Numbered from the stretch's first letter, positions 1-8,907 are shown. The stretch: 64,000 nucleotides of DNA from Streptomyces sp. NRRL B-1347 (GCF_000720325.1 NZ_JOJM01000043.1:4259-68258); one strand, 5' to 3'. Notes: a model not told the origin generated them from the sequence alone. Made by a program: numbers and translations.

Positions 1-630
1 GGTGAAGCCCGCGGCGCGGGCCTGCACGACGATGCCGGTGACGTGGTGGGCGACCAGGTCGTGCAGTTCGCGGGCGAGGTCGAGGCGCTCGGCGGCGCGC
101 GCGGCCTCCATGTCGCGCACGCGCTGGGCCTCCGTGCCGCGCAGCAGCAGGGAGAAGGCGCTGACCACGGCGGCGAGCGCGGAGAACAGGAGCGTGAAGC
201 GGCCGGGCGCCGCGTCGCGTACGGGCGCCGCGGCGCAGGCGAGGGCGAGCAGCGGTCCGAGTACGGCGGCGCGCCGTGCGGGCAGCCGCAGCAGGACGCC
301 GGTGAGCAGCACGAGCAGGGCGACGGCCTCGCCCAGGCCCCAGACGGCGAGCGGCCGTCCGCTGGCGAACACGTACAGGGTCGCGGCCCAGGAGACTCCG
401 GCGGCGGTCCAGGCGCGGGCGGCGAGGGGCACGCGCGCCCAGGGCACGGCGCACAGGCAGGTGACGATGCCCGCGGTGAGCAGTGCGGCGCGGGGCTCGG
501 TGGGGTTGCGGGTGAGCGTGAGGCCTTCGACGAGCACGAGGAGCACGAGGGCGGCGGCGAACAGGAGCCGGGCGCCGTGGCGCAGCGCGGGGTGCCGGTC
601 GAGGGCGGGCGGTCTCAGGGCGGGGCGCAC
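1..630 (-). CDS. Sensor histidine kinase, NarL/DesK type, N-terminal part (cut by window edge)
   Basis: The visible 210 codons show a hydrophobic multi-helix membrane region (roughly residues 20-165), then a short linker and a dimerisation H-box, RELHDLVAHHV, with the expected phosphoacceptor His190. The H-box order E-L-H-D is typical of the HisKA_3 class that pairs with LuxR-type regulators. The ATPase domain lies outside the window. I chose GTG at 630 because it is 8 bases after the stop of the upstream regulator gene and in frame with the H-box; no better start is visible. It is cotranscribed behind the response regulator at 638-1285, its likely partner. The signal sensed cannot be read from the sequence. 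Confidence 0.88.
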   Translation of the reverse strand, partial: MRPALRPPALDRHPALRHGARLLFAAALVLLVLVEGLTLTRNPTEPRAALLTAGIVTCLCAVPWARVPLAARAWTAAGVSWAATLYVFASGRPLAVWGLGEAVALLVLLTGVLLRLPARRAAVLGPLLALACAAAPVRDAAPGRFTLLFSALAAVVSAFSLLLRGTEAQRVRDMEAARAAERLDLARELHDLVAHHVTGIVVQARAAGFT

Positions 631-637
631 GGCGGGC

Positions 638-1285
638 TCACGGGGCCTTGGTGGCGAGTCCGCTCTCCCACGCCCAGGCGGCGATCTCCACGCGGTTGCG
701 GGCGGCCAGTTTGGCCTGGACGTTCGCGAGGTGGGACTTGACCGTGGACAGGGACACGTACAGCTCGGCGGCGATCTCGGCGTTGGTGCGGCCGCGGGCG
801 AGGGCGCGGACGACGTCCCGCTCGCGCTGGGTGAGGGGTTCGGCGGGGCCGGGGGCCGCCTTGCGGGGGGCCAGTTCGCGCAGCAGGCGCACGGTGACGG
901 CGGGTGAGACGAGGGCGTCGCCGACGGCGGCGGCCCGGACGGCCTCGACGAGCATGGCGGGGCTGGCGTTCTTCAGGAGGAACCCGCAGGCGCCGCCGTG
1001 CAGCGCGGCGTGGACGTACTCGTCGAGGTCGAAGGTGGTGACGATGACGATGCGGGGGCGGCTGCCGCGGGCGGTGAGGCGGCGGGTGGCCTCCAGGCCG
1101 TCGAGGCGGGGCATGCGGATGTCGAGCAGGAGGACGTCCGGGTCGTGCCGCTCGACGGCGTCGAGCGCGGCCTCGCCGTCGACGACGTCGGCGAGCACCT
1201 CGATGTCGGGCTTGCTCTCCAGGATCATGCGGAAGCCGGTGCGGACCATCTCCTGGTCGTCCGCGATGACCACCGTGATCGCCAT
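638..1285 (-). CDS. Two-component response regulator, NarL/LuxR family
   Basis: The 216-residue protein has an N-terminal receiver domain with acidic pair Asp9/Asp10, phosphoacceptor Asp55 in VLLLDIRMPR, and the conserved Lys in FLLKNA. A C-terminal LuxR-type helix-turn-helix starts near residue 150 (LTQRERDVVRALARG, then SLSTVKSHL). Such proteins dimerise and bind DNA when phosphorylated. The ATG at 1285 begins the canonical MAITVVIADD start; a longer open frame upstream has no family similarity. The histidine kinase gene follows 8 bases after its stop, so the pair is an operon with the regulator first. Its targets are unknown; the neighbouring trypsin gene (1482-2282) is a possible but unproven one. 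Confidence 0.93.
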   Translation of the reverse strand: MAITVVIADDQEMVRTGFRMILESKPDIEVLADVVDGEAALDAVERHDPDVLLLDIRMPRLDGLEATRRLTARGSRPRIVIVTTFDLDEYVHAALHGGACGFLLKNASPAMLVEAVRAAAVGDALVSPAVTVRLLRELAPRKAAPGPAEPLTQRERDVVRALARGRTNAEIAAELYVSLSTVKSHLANVQAKLAARNRVEIAAWAWESGLATKAP

Positions 1286-1402
1286 GTGCCGCTGCCTCGC
1301 CGTCGCCTGTCTCGTACGCGACGAGTGTCCCATATGTACGCAGCCGGGCCGTACTCCTGTACGGGTGCGCGGGTGCCGGGGCGCGGCCGTCCGGGACGCG
1401 GA

Positions 1403-1431
1403 GAGCCGGGCCCCGGAAAGGGGCCCGGCTC
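1403..1431 (-). terminator. Hairpin terminator after trypsin gene
   Basis: A perfect 12-bp inverted repeat (GAGCCGGGCCCC / GGGGCCCGGCTC) with a GGAAA loop lies about 50 bases past the stop of the minus-strand protease gene. There is no U-tract, as is usual in streptomycetes. Confidence 0.7.
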
Positions 1432-1481
1432 CGTGCACGGCACTGCTCACCGACCGTGCGTCGCGGTGGTGGGGCGGGACG

Positions 1482-2294
<813 letters not shown>

Positions 2295-2386
2295 TCATGG
2301 GAGTTGTGGGGGGTTGCGCAACGCGACGGGCCCATGCCGCACGCGCCGGAGCGCTGCGTGGCATGAGCCCGCCAAAGCGTTGTTGG

Positions 2387-2416
2387 ATTATGAGGAGGCC
2401 CACACGCGGCCGACAA
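2387..2416 (-). promoter_or_regulatory. Candidate promoter of the trypsin gene
   Basis: On the minus strand TTGTCG (2416-2411) and CATAAT (2392-2387) are separated by 18 bases, close to the HrdB consensus TTGACA/TATAAT. It would give a leader of about 100 bases before the TTG start. Seen by eye only. Confidence 0.5.
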
Positions 2417-2548
2417 GGGGCGGTTTTCAGCCAGCCGTCGACTTCCGAGCTGGTTACGGCCGCGAACAACGCCCGTACAGTAGGGACGAGTTGGGATGAT
2501 CCATGCGGGATCCGGCATCGGATTCCGCCGCGGCCCAGGGGGGACGGC

Positions 2549-3445
2549 GTGGCCAACGAGCGGCCCGTGGAGCACGGCTACCCCCATCTGGAGACGGTCC
2601 GCGCCGCCGTCACCGCGCTGTACAAACGGCTCTCGTACGACACCGTCCACTCCTTCGACACCAGCGTGGCGCCCGCGGACGTGGCCTTCTGCGACCAGGA
2701 CGACCTGCACCTCGGCGCGCAGCGGGTGGCCCGCGAGATGGTGCGGCACCTGCGCCTCCCCGACGCCCGCCTGATCGTGTCGTTCCGCGAGATGGAGCAC
2801 GCCGCGTTCGTCGAACTGACCGCGGGGCCCGAGTACTTCATCGAGCTGAACGACCGCTTCCGGCGCCACCGCAGGGACATCGGAGCGGCCCTCGCGCACG
2901 AGGTGATGCACGTGTACCTGCACCGCCTCGGCCTGACCTTCCCCGGCACCCGCGCCAACGAGATCCTCACGGACACCGCGACGACCTACCTCGGCGCGGG
3001 CTGGCTCCTCCTGGACGCCTACCGCGAGGACGGCGCGTCCTCGCAGAAGCTCGGCTACCTCACGCCGGAGGAGTTCGGGTACGTGCTCGCCAAGCGGGCC
3101 CTCGCGTTCGGCGAGGCGCCCGAGACGTGGTTCACCAGCGCGCAGGCGTACACCGCGTACACGCGGGGCCTGGCGCAGGCCCGCCGCGACGGGCAGCAGC
3201 CGCCGCTGACCGCGGCGGGCTGGGCGGGGCGCCGCCGCTACGCCAAGGACCGGCGATACGCCCTCGACCACGGCTCGGGACCCCGGTCCGGCGGGTCGTA
3301 CTCCTTCTCCCGGCCCGACGCGGCGGGTCCGCTGCGGGTCTCCTTCCCCTGCCCCACGTGCCACCAGCGGATCCGCCTCCCGGCGCGGGGGCGGGTACGG
3401 GCGCGCTGCGGCCTGTGCCGCACGGTCCTGGACTGCGACACGTAG
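2549..3445 (+). CDS. Putative zinc metallopeptidase-like protein with C-terminal zinc ribbon
   Basis: The 298-residue protein contains HEVMH in the context ALAHEVMHVYLHRLGL (about residue 115), an HExxH zinc-binding motif, followed about 20 residues later by NEILTD, whose Glu could be a third ligand. The C-terminus has a CPTC...CGLC zinc-ribbon-like pair. No signal peptide is visible, so it is probably cytoplasmic. The start is GTG at 2549 because a strong GGGGGAC Shine-Dalgarno precedes it; upstream in-frame codons lack support. It is monocistronic and divergent from the trypsin gene. The motif supports metal binding; a peptidase activity is inference, since the family is uncharacterised to my knowledge. 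Confidence 0.8.
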   Translation: MANERPVEHGYPHLETVRAAVTALYKRLSYDTVHSFDTSVAPADVAFCDQDDLHLGAQRVAREMVRHLRLPDARLIVSFREMEHAAFVELTAGPEYFIELNDRFRRHRRDIGAALAHEVMHVYLHRLGLTFPGTRANEILTDTATTYLGAGWLLLDAYREDGASSQKLGYLTPEEFGYVLAKRALAFGEAPETWFTSAQAYTAYTRGLAQARRDGQQPPLTAAGWAGRRRYAKDRRYALDHGSGPRSGGSYSFSRPDAAGPLRVSFPCPTCHQRIRLPARGRVRARCGLCRTVLDCDT

Positions 3446-3744
3446 CCCGGCCGCCCCGGGGCCCCCTCGCCGCCGGTGCAGGCCCCGACCTGGTGGCTTG
3501 CACGTCGCCGTCCGGCGCAAGAGCCAGCCAGGAGGCCGCGGACGCGTGGCGCGGGAGGGCCGCGCAGCCCTAGCCGCCCGCGCCCGGCCGCCCATCCATA
3601 GCCGACCGCCCGTAGCTGACCGTCCGTAGCTGACTGTCCGTAGCTGACTGTCCGTCAAAAACTCCGCGCGTCCGCCTTCCCCCTTCAAGACCCCCTCGCT
3701 ACCGTCCCGCACGACCGGACCACGGCGCGGCGGAAGGCGGACCG
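3446..3744 (+). other. Intergenic region with short tandem repeats
   Basis: No gene is seen in these 299 bases between two plus-strand genes. The first half is GC-rich without codon structure. The second half carries the 14-base tandem array at 3597-3652 and presumably the promoter of the phosphatase gene. Confidence 0.5.
3597..3652 (+). repeat. Four tandem 14-bp repeats
   Basis: The unit CGTAGCTGACTGTC occurs twice exactly (3625-3638, 3639-3652), once with one change (3611-3624) and once degenerate (3597-3610). The array ends about 92 bases before the ATG of the secreted phosphatase gene. Slippage array or repeated protein-binding sites are both possible. Confidence 0.75.
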
Positions 3745-4665
3745 ATGCGCGGCAGCACTCGCACCCTCACGGCGGCCACGGCCGTCCTCATCGCACTCGG
3801 CACCGGCGCCGCGCCCGCGGCGGGATCGGCGCCCGCGCCGGACCGCTCGTACACCGCGGCGGAGCGGTCGGCGCACCGGCAGCAGATCCCGCTCCAGGGC
3901 GCCGTCAACGTCCGTGACGTGGGCGGCCACCGCACCTACGACGGCGAGCGGGTCAGGCTCGGCCTGGTCTACCGCGCCGACGCCCTCAGCAAGCTCACCG
4001 ACGCGGACGTCGGCACGCTGGCCGGGCTCGGCCTGCGCACGGTGGTGGACTTCCGGGTCGCGGAGGAGGTCCGGTACGACGGGCAGGACCGGCTCCCCGC
4101 CGGGCTCGCCGCCACCGCGCGGCCGGTGCCGGACAACGGCCTCTTCCGGCAGCTCATGACCGTGATCGGCTCCCGCGACCCGGTCAAGCAGGAGGAGCTG
4201 CTCGGCGGCGGCAGGGCCGAGGCCTTCATGCGGGAGGTGTACCGCGCGTTCGTCACGGACGCCACGGGCCGCGCGCACTTCGCGGCGACGCTGCGCGACC
4301 TCGCGGCCGCGGGCTCCGCGCCGCTGCTCTACCACTGCACGGCGGGCAAGGACCGCACGGGCTGGCTGACGTACGTCCTGCTGCGCGCGGTCGGCGTGCC
4401 CGAACGGACGGCCGTGGCGGACTACTTGGCGTCGAACACCTTCCGCGCCGCCCACGACGCCAGGCTGCGCGAGTCGCTCAAGCAGGCGGGGCTCATGGTC
4501 AAGCCGGAGCTCCTCATCCCGCTCCAGGAGGTCCGTACGGACTACCTCGACGCGGCGCTCACCGAGGCGACGCGGCGGTACGGCGGCTTCGGCGGCTATC
4601 TGACGAAGGGCCTGGGCCTGGCCCCGCGCACGCTGCTCGGCCTGCGCGAACGCCTGGTCGGCTGA
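3745..4665 (+). CDS. Secreted tyrosine/serine phosphatase (MptpB-like)
   Basis: The 306-residue protein has a signal peptide (residues 1 to about 28, ending in alanine-rich sequence). It then has the NVRDVGG motif near residue 55 and the P-loop HCTAGKDRTG, with nucleophile Cys198 and Arg204. Lys202 and Asp203 in the loop are typical of the Y_phosphatase3 family, which includes M. tuberculosis PtpB. These enzymes dephosphorylate phosphotyrosine, sometimes phosphoserine or phosphoinositides. ATG at 3745 starts right at the signal peptide. It is a single gene convergent with the VWA gene. Export suggests extracellular or surface substrates, which are unknown. Confidence 0.9.
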   Translation: MRGSTRTLTAATAVLIALGTGAAPAAGSAPAPDRSYTAAERSAHRQQIPLQGAVNVRDVGGHRTYDGERVRLGLVYRADALSKLTDADVGTLAGLGLRTVVDFRVAEEVRYDGQDRLPAGLAATARPVPDNGLFRQLMTVIGSRDPVKQEELLGGGRAEAFMREVYRAFVTDATGRAHFAATLRDLAAAGSAPLLYHCTAGKDRTGWLTYVLLRAVGVPERTAVADYLASNTFRAAHDARLRESLKQAGLMVKPELLIPLQEVRTDYLDAALTEATRRYGGFGGYLTKGLGLAPRTLLGLRERLVG

Positions 4666-4699
4666 GCCGCCGCGGGCCGCCGGGGGCCGCCGCGCGCGG

Positions 4700-5461
4700 T
4701 CAGGCGGTGCGCGGGGCGACGATGCCGAGCGCCCGTGCCGCCTTCAGCCACTGCGGGAACTCCCCCACCAGGTGGTCGTAGAGGACGTCGTCGGGCACCG
4801 CGCGCGGCTCCTCGCCCGCGTGGAAGAACCCGGCGTTGTCGACGGGCCGCTTCTCGGGCACGGCCAGGTCGTCGAGGCGCCGCAGATAGTCGAACTGCCT
4901 GCTCCCGGGGTCGCCGAAGCCGATGAACTTCCAGAACATCGGCAGTTTCGCGGCCTTGCACAAGTACCGTTCGGCCGCGGCCTTGTTGAGGGGGCCGCCG
5001 TCGGTCTGGAAGACGACGAGCGCGGGCGCGGGCGGGCCCTCGCCCCGGCTCCGCGCGCTCTCCGCGGCGTCCAGGTAGTGGTCGATGACGGCGTCCATGG
5101 CCAGGTGGTAGTTGGTCTTCCCCATGTGGCCGAGGCCCGCGGCGATCTTCTCGATCCGGCCGCGGTGGCGGGCCAGTTCGACGTCGGCGACGGCGTCCAC
5201 GTCCGTGGAGAAGAACACGGTCGGCACGACGCCGTCGTCGTCCAGGTGCGCGGACAGGCCGAGGACGCGGTCGGCGAGCGCCTGGACGCTGCCGTCCTGG
5301 TAGTACGGCCGCATGGAACCGGAGTAGTCGACCACCAGGTAGACGGCGGCCCGCTCGCCCTCCAGGCCGTGCGCGCGCACGGAGGCGCCCGCCGTCTTGT
5401 AGAGGCTGACGAGCGCGGGCGCCGTCTCCTCGACCTTGCGGAGGCTGATCGCGGCGGTCAT
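4700..5461 (-). CDS. VWA-domain protein (TerF/TerY-like)
   Basis: This 253-residue protein is almost entirely one von Willebrand A domain. The MIDAS metal site shows DYSGS (Asp45, Ser47, Ser49), a Thr in KTNYHL and an Asp in TDGGP. The C-terminal stretch LYDHLVGEFPQWLKAA matches the vWA-TerF-like family linked to tellurite-resistance type gene sets, although no ter genes are nearby here. The ATG at 5461 overlaps the stop of the upstream hydrolase gene (ATGA), so the two are translationally coupled. It is probably a cytoplasmic protein-binding scaffold. The functional link with the hydrolase is unknown. Confidence 0.85.
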   Translation of the reverse strand: MTAAISLRKVEETAPALVSLYKTAGASVRAHGLEGERAAVYLVVDYSGSMRPYYQDGSVQALADRVLGLSAHLDDDGVVPTVFFSTDVDAVADVELARHRGRIEKIAAGLGHMGKTNYHLAMDAVIDHYLDAAESARSRGEGPPAPALVVFQTDGGPLNKAAAERYLCKAAKLPMFWKFIGFGDPGSRQFDYLRRLDDLAVPEKRPVDNAGFFHAGEEPRAVPDDVLYDHLVGEFPQWLKAARALGIVAPRTA

Positions 5462-6342
5462 GCCGGGCCCGTGAGGAAGTCGACGGCGAGGCGCAGGAAT
5501 TCGTCGGCCCGCTCGGCGAAGGCCAGGTGGCCGCAGCGCGGGAAGACGTGCAGACGGGCGTCGGGCATGGCCTTCAGGGCGACGAACGCGCCGTCGAGCG
5601 GGTTCACCCGGTCCTCGCGCCCCCAGGTCAGGAGCGTCGGCCGGGTCACGCGATGGGCCTCGCGCCACAGCAGCGCGCCCTCCGGCCACTTCGCGAACGC
5701 GGCGCCCACGCGCTGGGCGCCGAGCCTGGCCTCCGGCTCCAGGGCGCCGGCGAACCGCTCCTCGACGAGGTCGTCGGTGACGTACGCCGGGTCGTGGACG
5801 AGGGTCGTCAGAAACGCCCGCATCGCCTCGCGGGTCGGCTCGGGCGCCGCGCCGAACTCGATGAGCCGTCGTACGCCTTCGGGCGGGTCGGCCGAAAAGA
5901 CGTTCAGGGAGAGGCCGCCGGGGGCCATGAGCAGCAGCCTGCCGACCTTGTCCGGGTGGTCGAGGGCCAGCCGCACGCAGGCGCCGCCGCCGAGCGAGGC
6001 GCCCGCGAAGTGGGCGCGGGTGATGCCCAGTTCGTCGAGCAGCGCAGCGACGGCGGCGGCGCTGAAGGAGAAGAAGTCCCGGTCGGGCTCGGGCTTGTCG
6101 GACGCGCCGAAGCCGGGCTGGTCGACGAGCAGCGTGCGGAAGTGCCGTGCGAAGCCGGGCAGCAGGTCGCCGAAGGTCGACCAGGCCGACGCGCCGGGGC
6201 CGCCGCCGTGCAGCATCACCAGGACGGGCGCCGCGGGGTCCTCGGGGCCCGCCTCGTGGTAGCGCAGTCGCAGACCGTTGGCCTCGGCCGTGCGCGAAGT
6301 GCCCGCACGCGTGCGGTCCGTCCCCTTCGTCTCACTCGTCAC
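5458..6342 (-). CDS. Alpha/beta hydrolase, meta-cleavage-product hydrolase-like
   Basis: The 294-residue protein has the alpha/beta-hydrolase fold. HGGGPGASAW at about 45-54 is the oxyanion-hole motif typical of carbon-carbon hydrolases such as BphD and HsaD. The nucleophile elbow is GASLGGG (Ser116), with acid Asp244 in GREDRVNP and His272 in RCGHLAF. It could cleave a ring-fission product or a related beta-diketone-like substrate, but no dioxygenase gene is nearby, so the substrate is unknown. GTG at 6342 has a GGAGG eight bases upstream; an ATG at 6360 would add six residues. It overlaps the downstream VWA gene by four bases. Confidence 0.85.
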   Translation of the reverse strand: MTSETKGTDRTRAGTSRTAEANGLRLRYHEAGPEDPAAPVLVMLHGGGPGASAWSTFGDLLPGFARHFRTLLVDQPGFGASDKPEPDRDFFSFSAAAVAALLDELGITRAHFAGASLGGGACVRLALDHPDKVGRLLLMAPGGLSLNVFSADPPEGVRRLIEFGAAPEPTREAMRAFLTTLVHDPAYVTDDLVEERFAGALEPEARLGAQRVGAAFAKWPEGALLWREAHRVTRPTLLTWGREDRVNPLDGAFVALKAMPDARLHVFPRCGHLAFAERADEFLRLAVDFLTGPA

Positions 6343-6361
6343 GCCCCCATCCTCCCCCATC

Positions 6362-6394
6362 CGCCCACCCGCCCCGCACGGGACCGGGTGGGCG
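6362..6394 (-). terminator. Hairpin terminator after the repeat-protein operon
   Basis: A perfect 10-bp stem (CGCCCACCCG / CGGGTGGGCG) with a 13-base loop lies 14 bases past the stop of the minus-strand gene at 6408 and before the hydrolase start. Confidence 0.6.
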
Positions 6395-6407
6395 CTACCC
6401 CCGGGGG

Positions 6408-7520
6408 CTACGTCGGTTCGGCGTCGCGGAAGGACGGCAGGGCGAAGATCCTGGTCTTCGCCTCGTCCGACATCAGCTCCACCAGGGGAAGGACCAGGCC
6501 CCACAGGTCCCGCTTGTCGACCTCGCGGGCGAGCGCGTCGAGGTCCTCGTCCGCGAGCGCCCCGGCCCGCTCCGCGACGACCTGCCGCGACGGCTCGGGC
6601 AGGACCTCCACGAGCGGCAGGAACTCGGCCCACAGGCCGGTGGACACGACGGCGGGCACGATGCCTTCGAGGACGCCGGGCTCGCGGAGCGCGGGCAGCG
6701 CGGCGACGGCGCGCCGCTCCTCCTCGGACAGCAGGGCCACCAGCGGAAGGAGCGACTCCCAAAGGCCCTGCGCGGCCACGGTCGTGACGAGCGCGTCGAG
6801 GCGCTCGGCGGGCTGCGCCGCCGCGAGCGAGGCGATCCGTCCGCGCTGCTCGCCGGTGACCATCCCGGCGACGGCGAGCGCCTCGGGCCACAGCCCTTCG
6901 GTGGCGGCGGAGGCGATGACGGTCGCGAGCCGCTCCTCGCCCATCAACTCGACGATGCGGCCGAGGTGTTCGGGGTCGTCGACGAGGAAGCCGGTGCGCA
7001 GCACGGCCGCGTCGTCGACCTGCGGCAGGATGCGGCCCAGCGCGGAGTCCCTCAGATGGCCGACGAACCGCCCCATGGTGAGGTGGTCCTCTCGTCCGGC
7101 GAGTTCGAGGGAGATGCGCACGACGAGGCCCTCGTCGAGCCGGTCGACGATGCCGCTGATCCGCCGCGGGTCGAGGTGCCCGCAGGACTCGGCGGTGAAG
7201 GCGACGGGCAGCTTCTCGATGATGTCGGCGGCGCGGGCCGGTTCGAGGCGCCCGGCGACGGCCGCGGCGAGCCGGGGGCCGAGCGCCTTCTGGGAGATTG
7301 CGGCGGCGACCCCGGCGGGCACGAGCTTGGTGGCGGAGGCGATGCGGTCGAGCATCTCCGGCGACCGGTCGTAGAGCGCGGCGACGCAGTCGGCGCGCAG
7401 GCGGCGCACGTCGTCGGCGGGCAGCTCGCCGAGGAACGCGAGGTCGTCGGGGTCGACGTCGAGGAGCCGGGCGGTCTTCAGGGTCTCGGCCCTGGCGCGC
7501 AGCTTGTCCACGGTGTTCAC
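6408..7520 (-). CDS. Internally repeated helical protein of unknown function
   Basis: I do not recognise this 370-residue protein. Its C-terminal half contains at least four diverged repeats of about 33 residues, with cores GLWPEALAVAG, GLWESLLPLVALL, GLWAEFLPLVEVL and DLWGLVLPLVELM. Each core is followed by an acidic stretch and a small helix. This looks like an alpha-alpha repeat (MgtE-N or HEAT-like) scaffold rather than an enzyme. No signal or membrane segment is seen. GTG at 7520 lies 5 bases after the stop of the small upstream gene; a second in-frame GTG at 7511 has better spacing from AGGGGG. It forms an operon with the 72-residue protein upstream. Confidence 0.75.
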   Translation of the reverse strand: MNTVDKLRARAETLKTARLLDVDPDDLAFLGELPADDVRRLRADCVAALYDRSPEMLDRIASATKLVPAGVAAAISQKALGPRLAAAVAGRLEPARAADIIEKLPVAFTAESCGHLDPRRISGIVDRLDEGLVVRISLELAGREDHLTMGRFVGHLRDSALGRILPQVDDAAVLRTGFLVDDPEHLGRIVELMGEERLATVIASAATEGLWPEALAVAGMVTGEQRGRIASLAAAQPAERLDALVTTVAAQGLWESLLPLVALLSEEERRAVAALPALREPGVLEGIVPAVVSTGLWAEFLPLVEVLPEPSRQVVAERAGALADEDLDALAREVDKRDLWGLVLPLVELMSDEAKTRIFALPSFRDAEPT

Positions 7521-7525
7521 GCCCC

Positions 7526-7744
7526 CTAGCGGAAGAGGATCCGGCGGACCGGGCCGCGGGCCAGGGCGGGCACCAGCTTCAGGGCGTCCTCAGCCGCCTC
7601 GTTCAGGCCGGAGGCCCGGCGTTCGCGCTCGCGGCGCAGTGCGGTGGCGAGCCGTTCGATGTGGTCGGGCGCAAGCCTCCCGACGCTTTCCGGGGGTTCG
7701 GCCCCCAGCTCCGTCTTCAGCTGCTCCACTGCTCGGGTGTTCAC
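7526..7744 (-). CDS. Small helical protein, first gene of repeat-protein operon
   Basis: This 72-residue protein is rich in charged and Leu/Ala residues and is predicted to be mostly helical (EQLKTELG, HIERLATALRRERERRA). It has no cysteines, signal peptide or known motif. GTG at 7744 is preceded by GGAGG with six-base spacing, a clear start. It sits immediately upstream of the repeat-protein gene and the two are almost certainly cotranscribed, so they may interact. The first residues of both (Met-Asn-Thr) are the same, a minor coincidence. The function is unknown. Confidence 0.7.
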   Translation of the reverse strand: MNTRAVEQLKTELGAEPPESVGRLAPDHIERLATALRRERERRASGLNEAAEDALKLVPALARGPVRRILFR

Positions 7745-7802
7745 GGGGGACCTCCCACGACGCGCGGCTGCTGCGGGGTTCGCGTCCCGAGAGTGGAGCG
7801 GA

Positions 7803-7819
7803 ATTGAATAATAGTCAAT
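7803..7819. promoter_or_regulatory. AT-rich inverted repeat between divergent genes
   Basis: ATTGA-N7-TCAAT lies in an unusually AT-rich patch between the small helical protein gene (minus) and the chitosanase gene (plus). It is about 50 bases upstream of the chitosanase start and could be an operator for either direction. No matching family was identified. Confidence 0.35.
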
Positions 7820-7858
7820 AGCGGGGGACGGGGCGTCTGCGCCCGGCGTCCGCACCCG

Positions 7859-7864
7859 TACGCT
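7859..7864 (+). promoter_or_regulatory. Candidate -10 element of chitosanase, leaderless
   Basis: TACGCT ends seven bases before the chitosanase ATG, and no Shine-Dalgarno sequence is present. Transcription would begin at or next to the start codon. No convincing -35 is seen. Confidence 0.45.
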
Positions 7865-7871
7865 TGGCCGA

Positions 7872-8765
7872 ATGAAACGCGCTGGTCTGCTTCTTCTCGC
7901 GGTCGTCCCCCTCACCGTCGCCGCGGTCGCGTGCTCCGCCGCCGACGGCTCCAAGGGAACGGGCAAGGGCACGTCCACCACCGCGCGGCCCTACGACGAG
8001 AACGGGTCGTCGGTGGACCGGCGCACGGACGACAAGAGGGTGGCGGACCTGCCGCCAGGCCTCGCGGCGCCCGCGAAGAAGGAGCTCGCGATGCGGCTCG
8101 TCGCGAGCGCGGAGAACTCGACACTCGACTGGCGCGGCCAGTACGGCTACATCGAGGACATAGGCGACGGCCGCGGCTACACCGCGGGCATCATCGGCTT
8201 CTGCACCGGCACCCACGACCTGCTGAAGCTCGTCGAGGACTACACGGAGAAGCACCCGGACAACGGCCTGGCCCGCTTCCTGCCCGCCCTGCGCGCGGTC
8301 GACGGCAGCGACTCGCACGAGGGCCTGGGGCGGCCCTTCACGCGCGCGTGGGCGCGGGAGGCGCGCGCGGCCGCCTTCCAGCGGGCCCAGGACGCGGTGC
8401 GCGACCGCCTCTACTTCGACCCGGCGGTCCGCGCCGCCAAGCTCGACGGGCTCGGCACGCTCGGGCAGTTCGTGTACTACGACGCGATGGTCATGCACGG
8501 CCCCGGCACCGGGCCGAAGGCCTTCTACGGCCTGCGCGACGCCGCGCTCAAGAAGGCCCGCACCCCGGCGGACGGCGGCGCCGAGACGACGTACCTCGAC
8601 GCCTTCCTCGACGTCCGCCGCACCCTGATGAAGACCGAGAAGTCCCACCGCGACACCACCCGCATAGACACAGCCCAGCGCCGCTTCCTCCGCGAGGGGA
8701 ACCTGGACCTGCGCACGCCGTTGACGTGGCGGGTGTACGGCGAGAGGTACCGGGTCCCCCGCTAG
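7872..8765 (+). CDS. GH46 chitosanase, probable lipoprotein
   Basis: This 297-residue protein belongs to glycoside hydrolase family 46, which endo-hydrolyses beta-1,4 links in chitosan by inversion. The motif SAENSTLDW holds Glu81 and EDIGDGRGYTAG holds Asp99. Their 18-residue spacing equals that of the catalytic Glu22/Asp40 pair in the S. sp. N174 enzyme. The N-terminus has a hydrophobic signal ending AVAC at 18-21, which fits a lipobox, followed by a Ser/Thr/Gly-rich linker; this suggests membrane anchoring rather than free secretion. The gene faces a sugar ABC-importer operon with a DasR-like site, so the locus may release and take up glucosamine oligomers. Confidence 0.93.
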   Translation: MKRAGLLLLAVVPLTVAAVACSAADGSKGTGKGTSTTARPYDENGSSVDRRTDDKRVADLPPGLAAPAKKELAMRLVASAENSTLDWRGQYGYIEDIGDGRGYTAGIIGFCTGTHDLLKLVEDYTEKHPDNGLARFLPALRAVDGSDSHEGLGRPFTRAWAREARAAAFQRAQDAVRDRLYFDPAVRAAKLDGLGTLGQFVYYDAMVMHGPGTGPKAFYGLRDAALKKARTPADGGAETTYLDAFLDVRRTLMKTEKSHRDTTRIDTAQRRFLREGNLDLRTPLTWRVYGERYRVPR

Positions 8766-8783
8766 GCAGGCACAGCGACGGGA

Positions 8784-8800
8784 GCGCCCCAAAGGGGCGC
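8784..8800 (+). terminator. Hairpin after chitosanase gene
   Basis: GCGCCCC-AAA-GGGGCGC is a perfect 7-bp stem 18 bases after the chitosanase stop. It begins a GC-rich intergenic sequence of a type I recall as dispersed in streptomycetes; a related but imperfect hairpin lies at 43732-43749. Confidence 0.55.
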
Positions 8801-8907
8801 GGGCCTGTATCGATCTGCGGCTCCGCCGCGCGGGCGCGACCAGCCACGACGAGCCCGCAGCCGCCCGACGGCACAACGCGGCACATCCAGCGGCGCCGGG
8901 CGCACCA

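Noticed and set aside
2..907. Plus-strand open frame at the left edge
   Set aside because: Shadow of the minus-strand histidine kinase and regulator, whose motifs are unmistakable.
4700..5461. Tellurite-resistance gene cluster
   Set aside because: Only a TerF/TerY-like VWA protein is present; no terB, terC, terD or terZ genes lie nearby.
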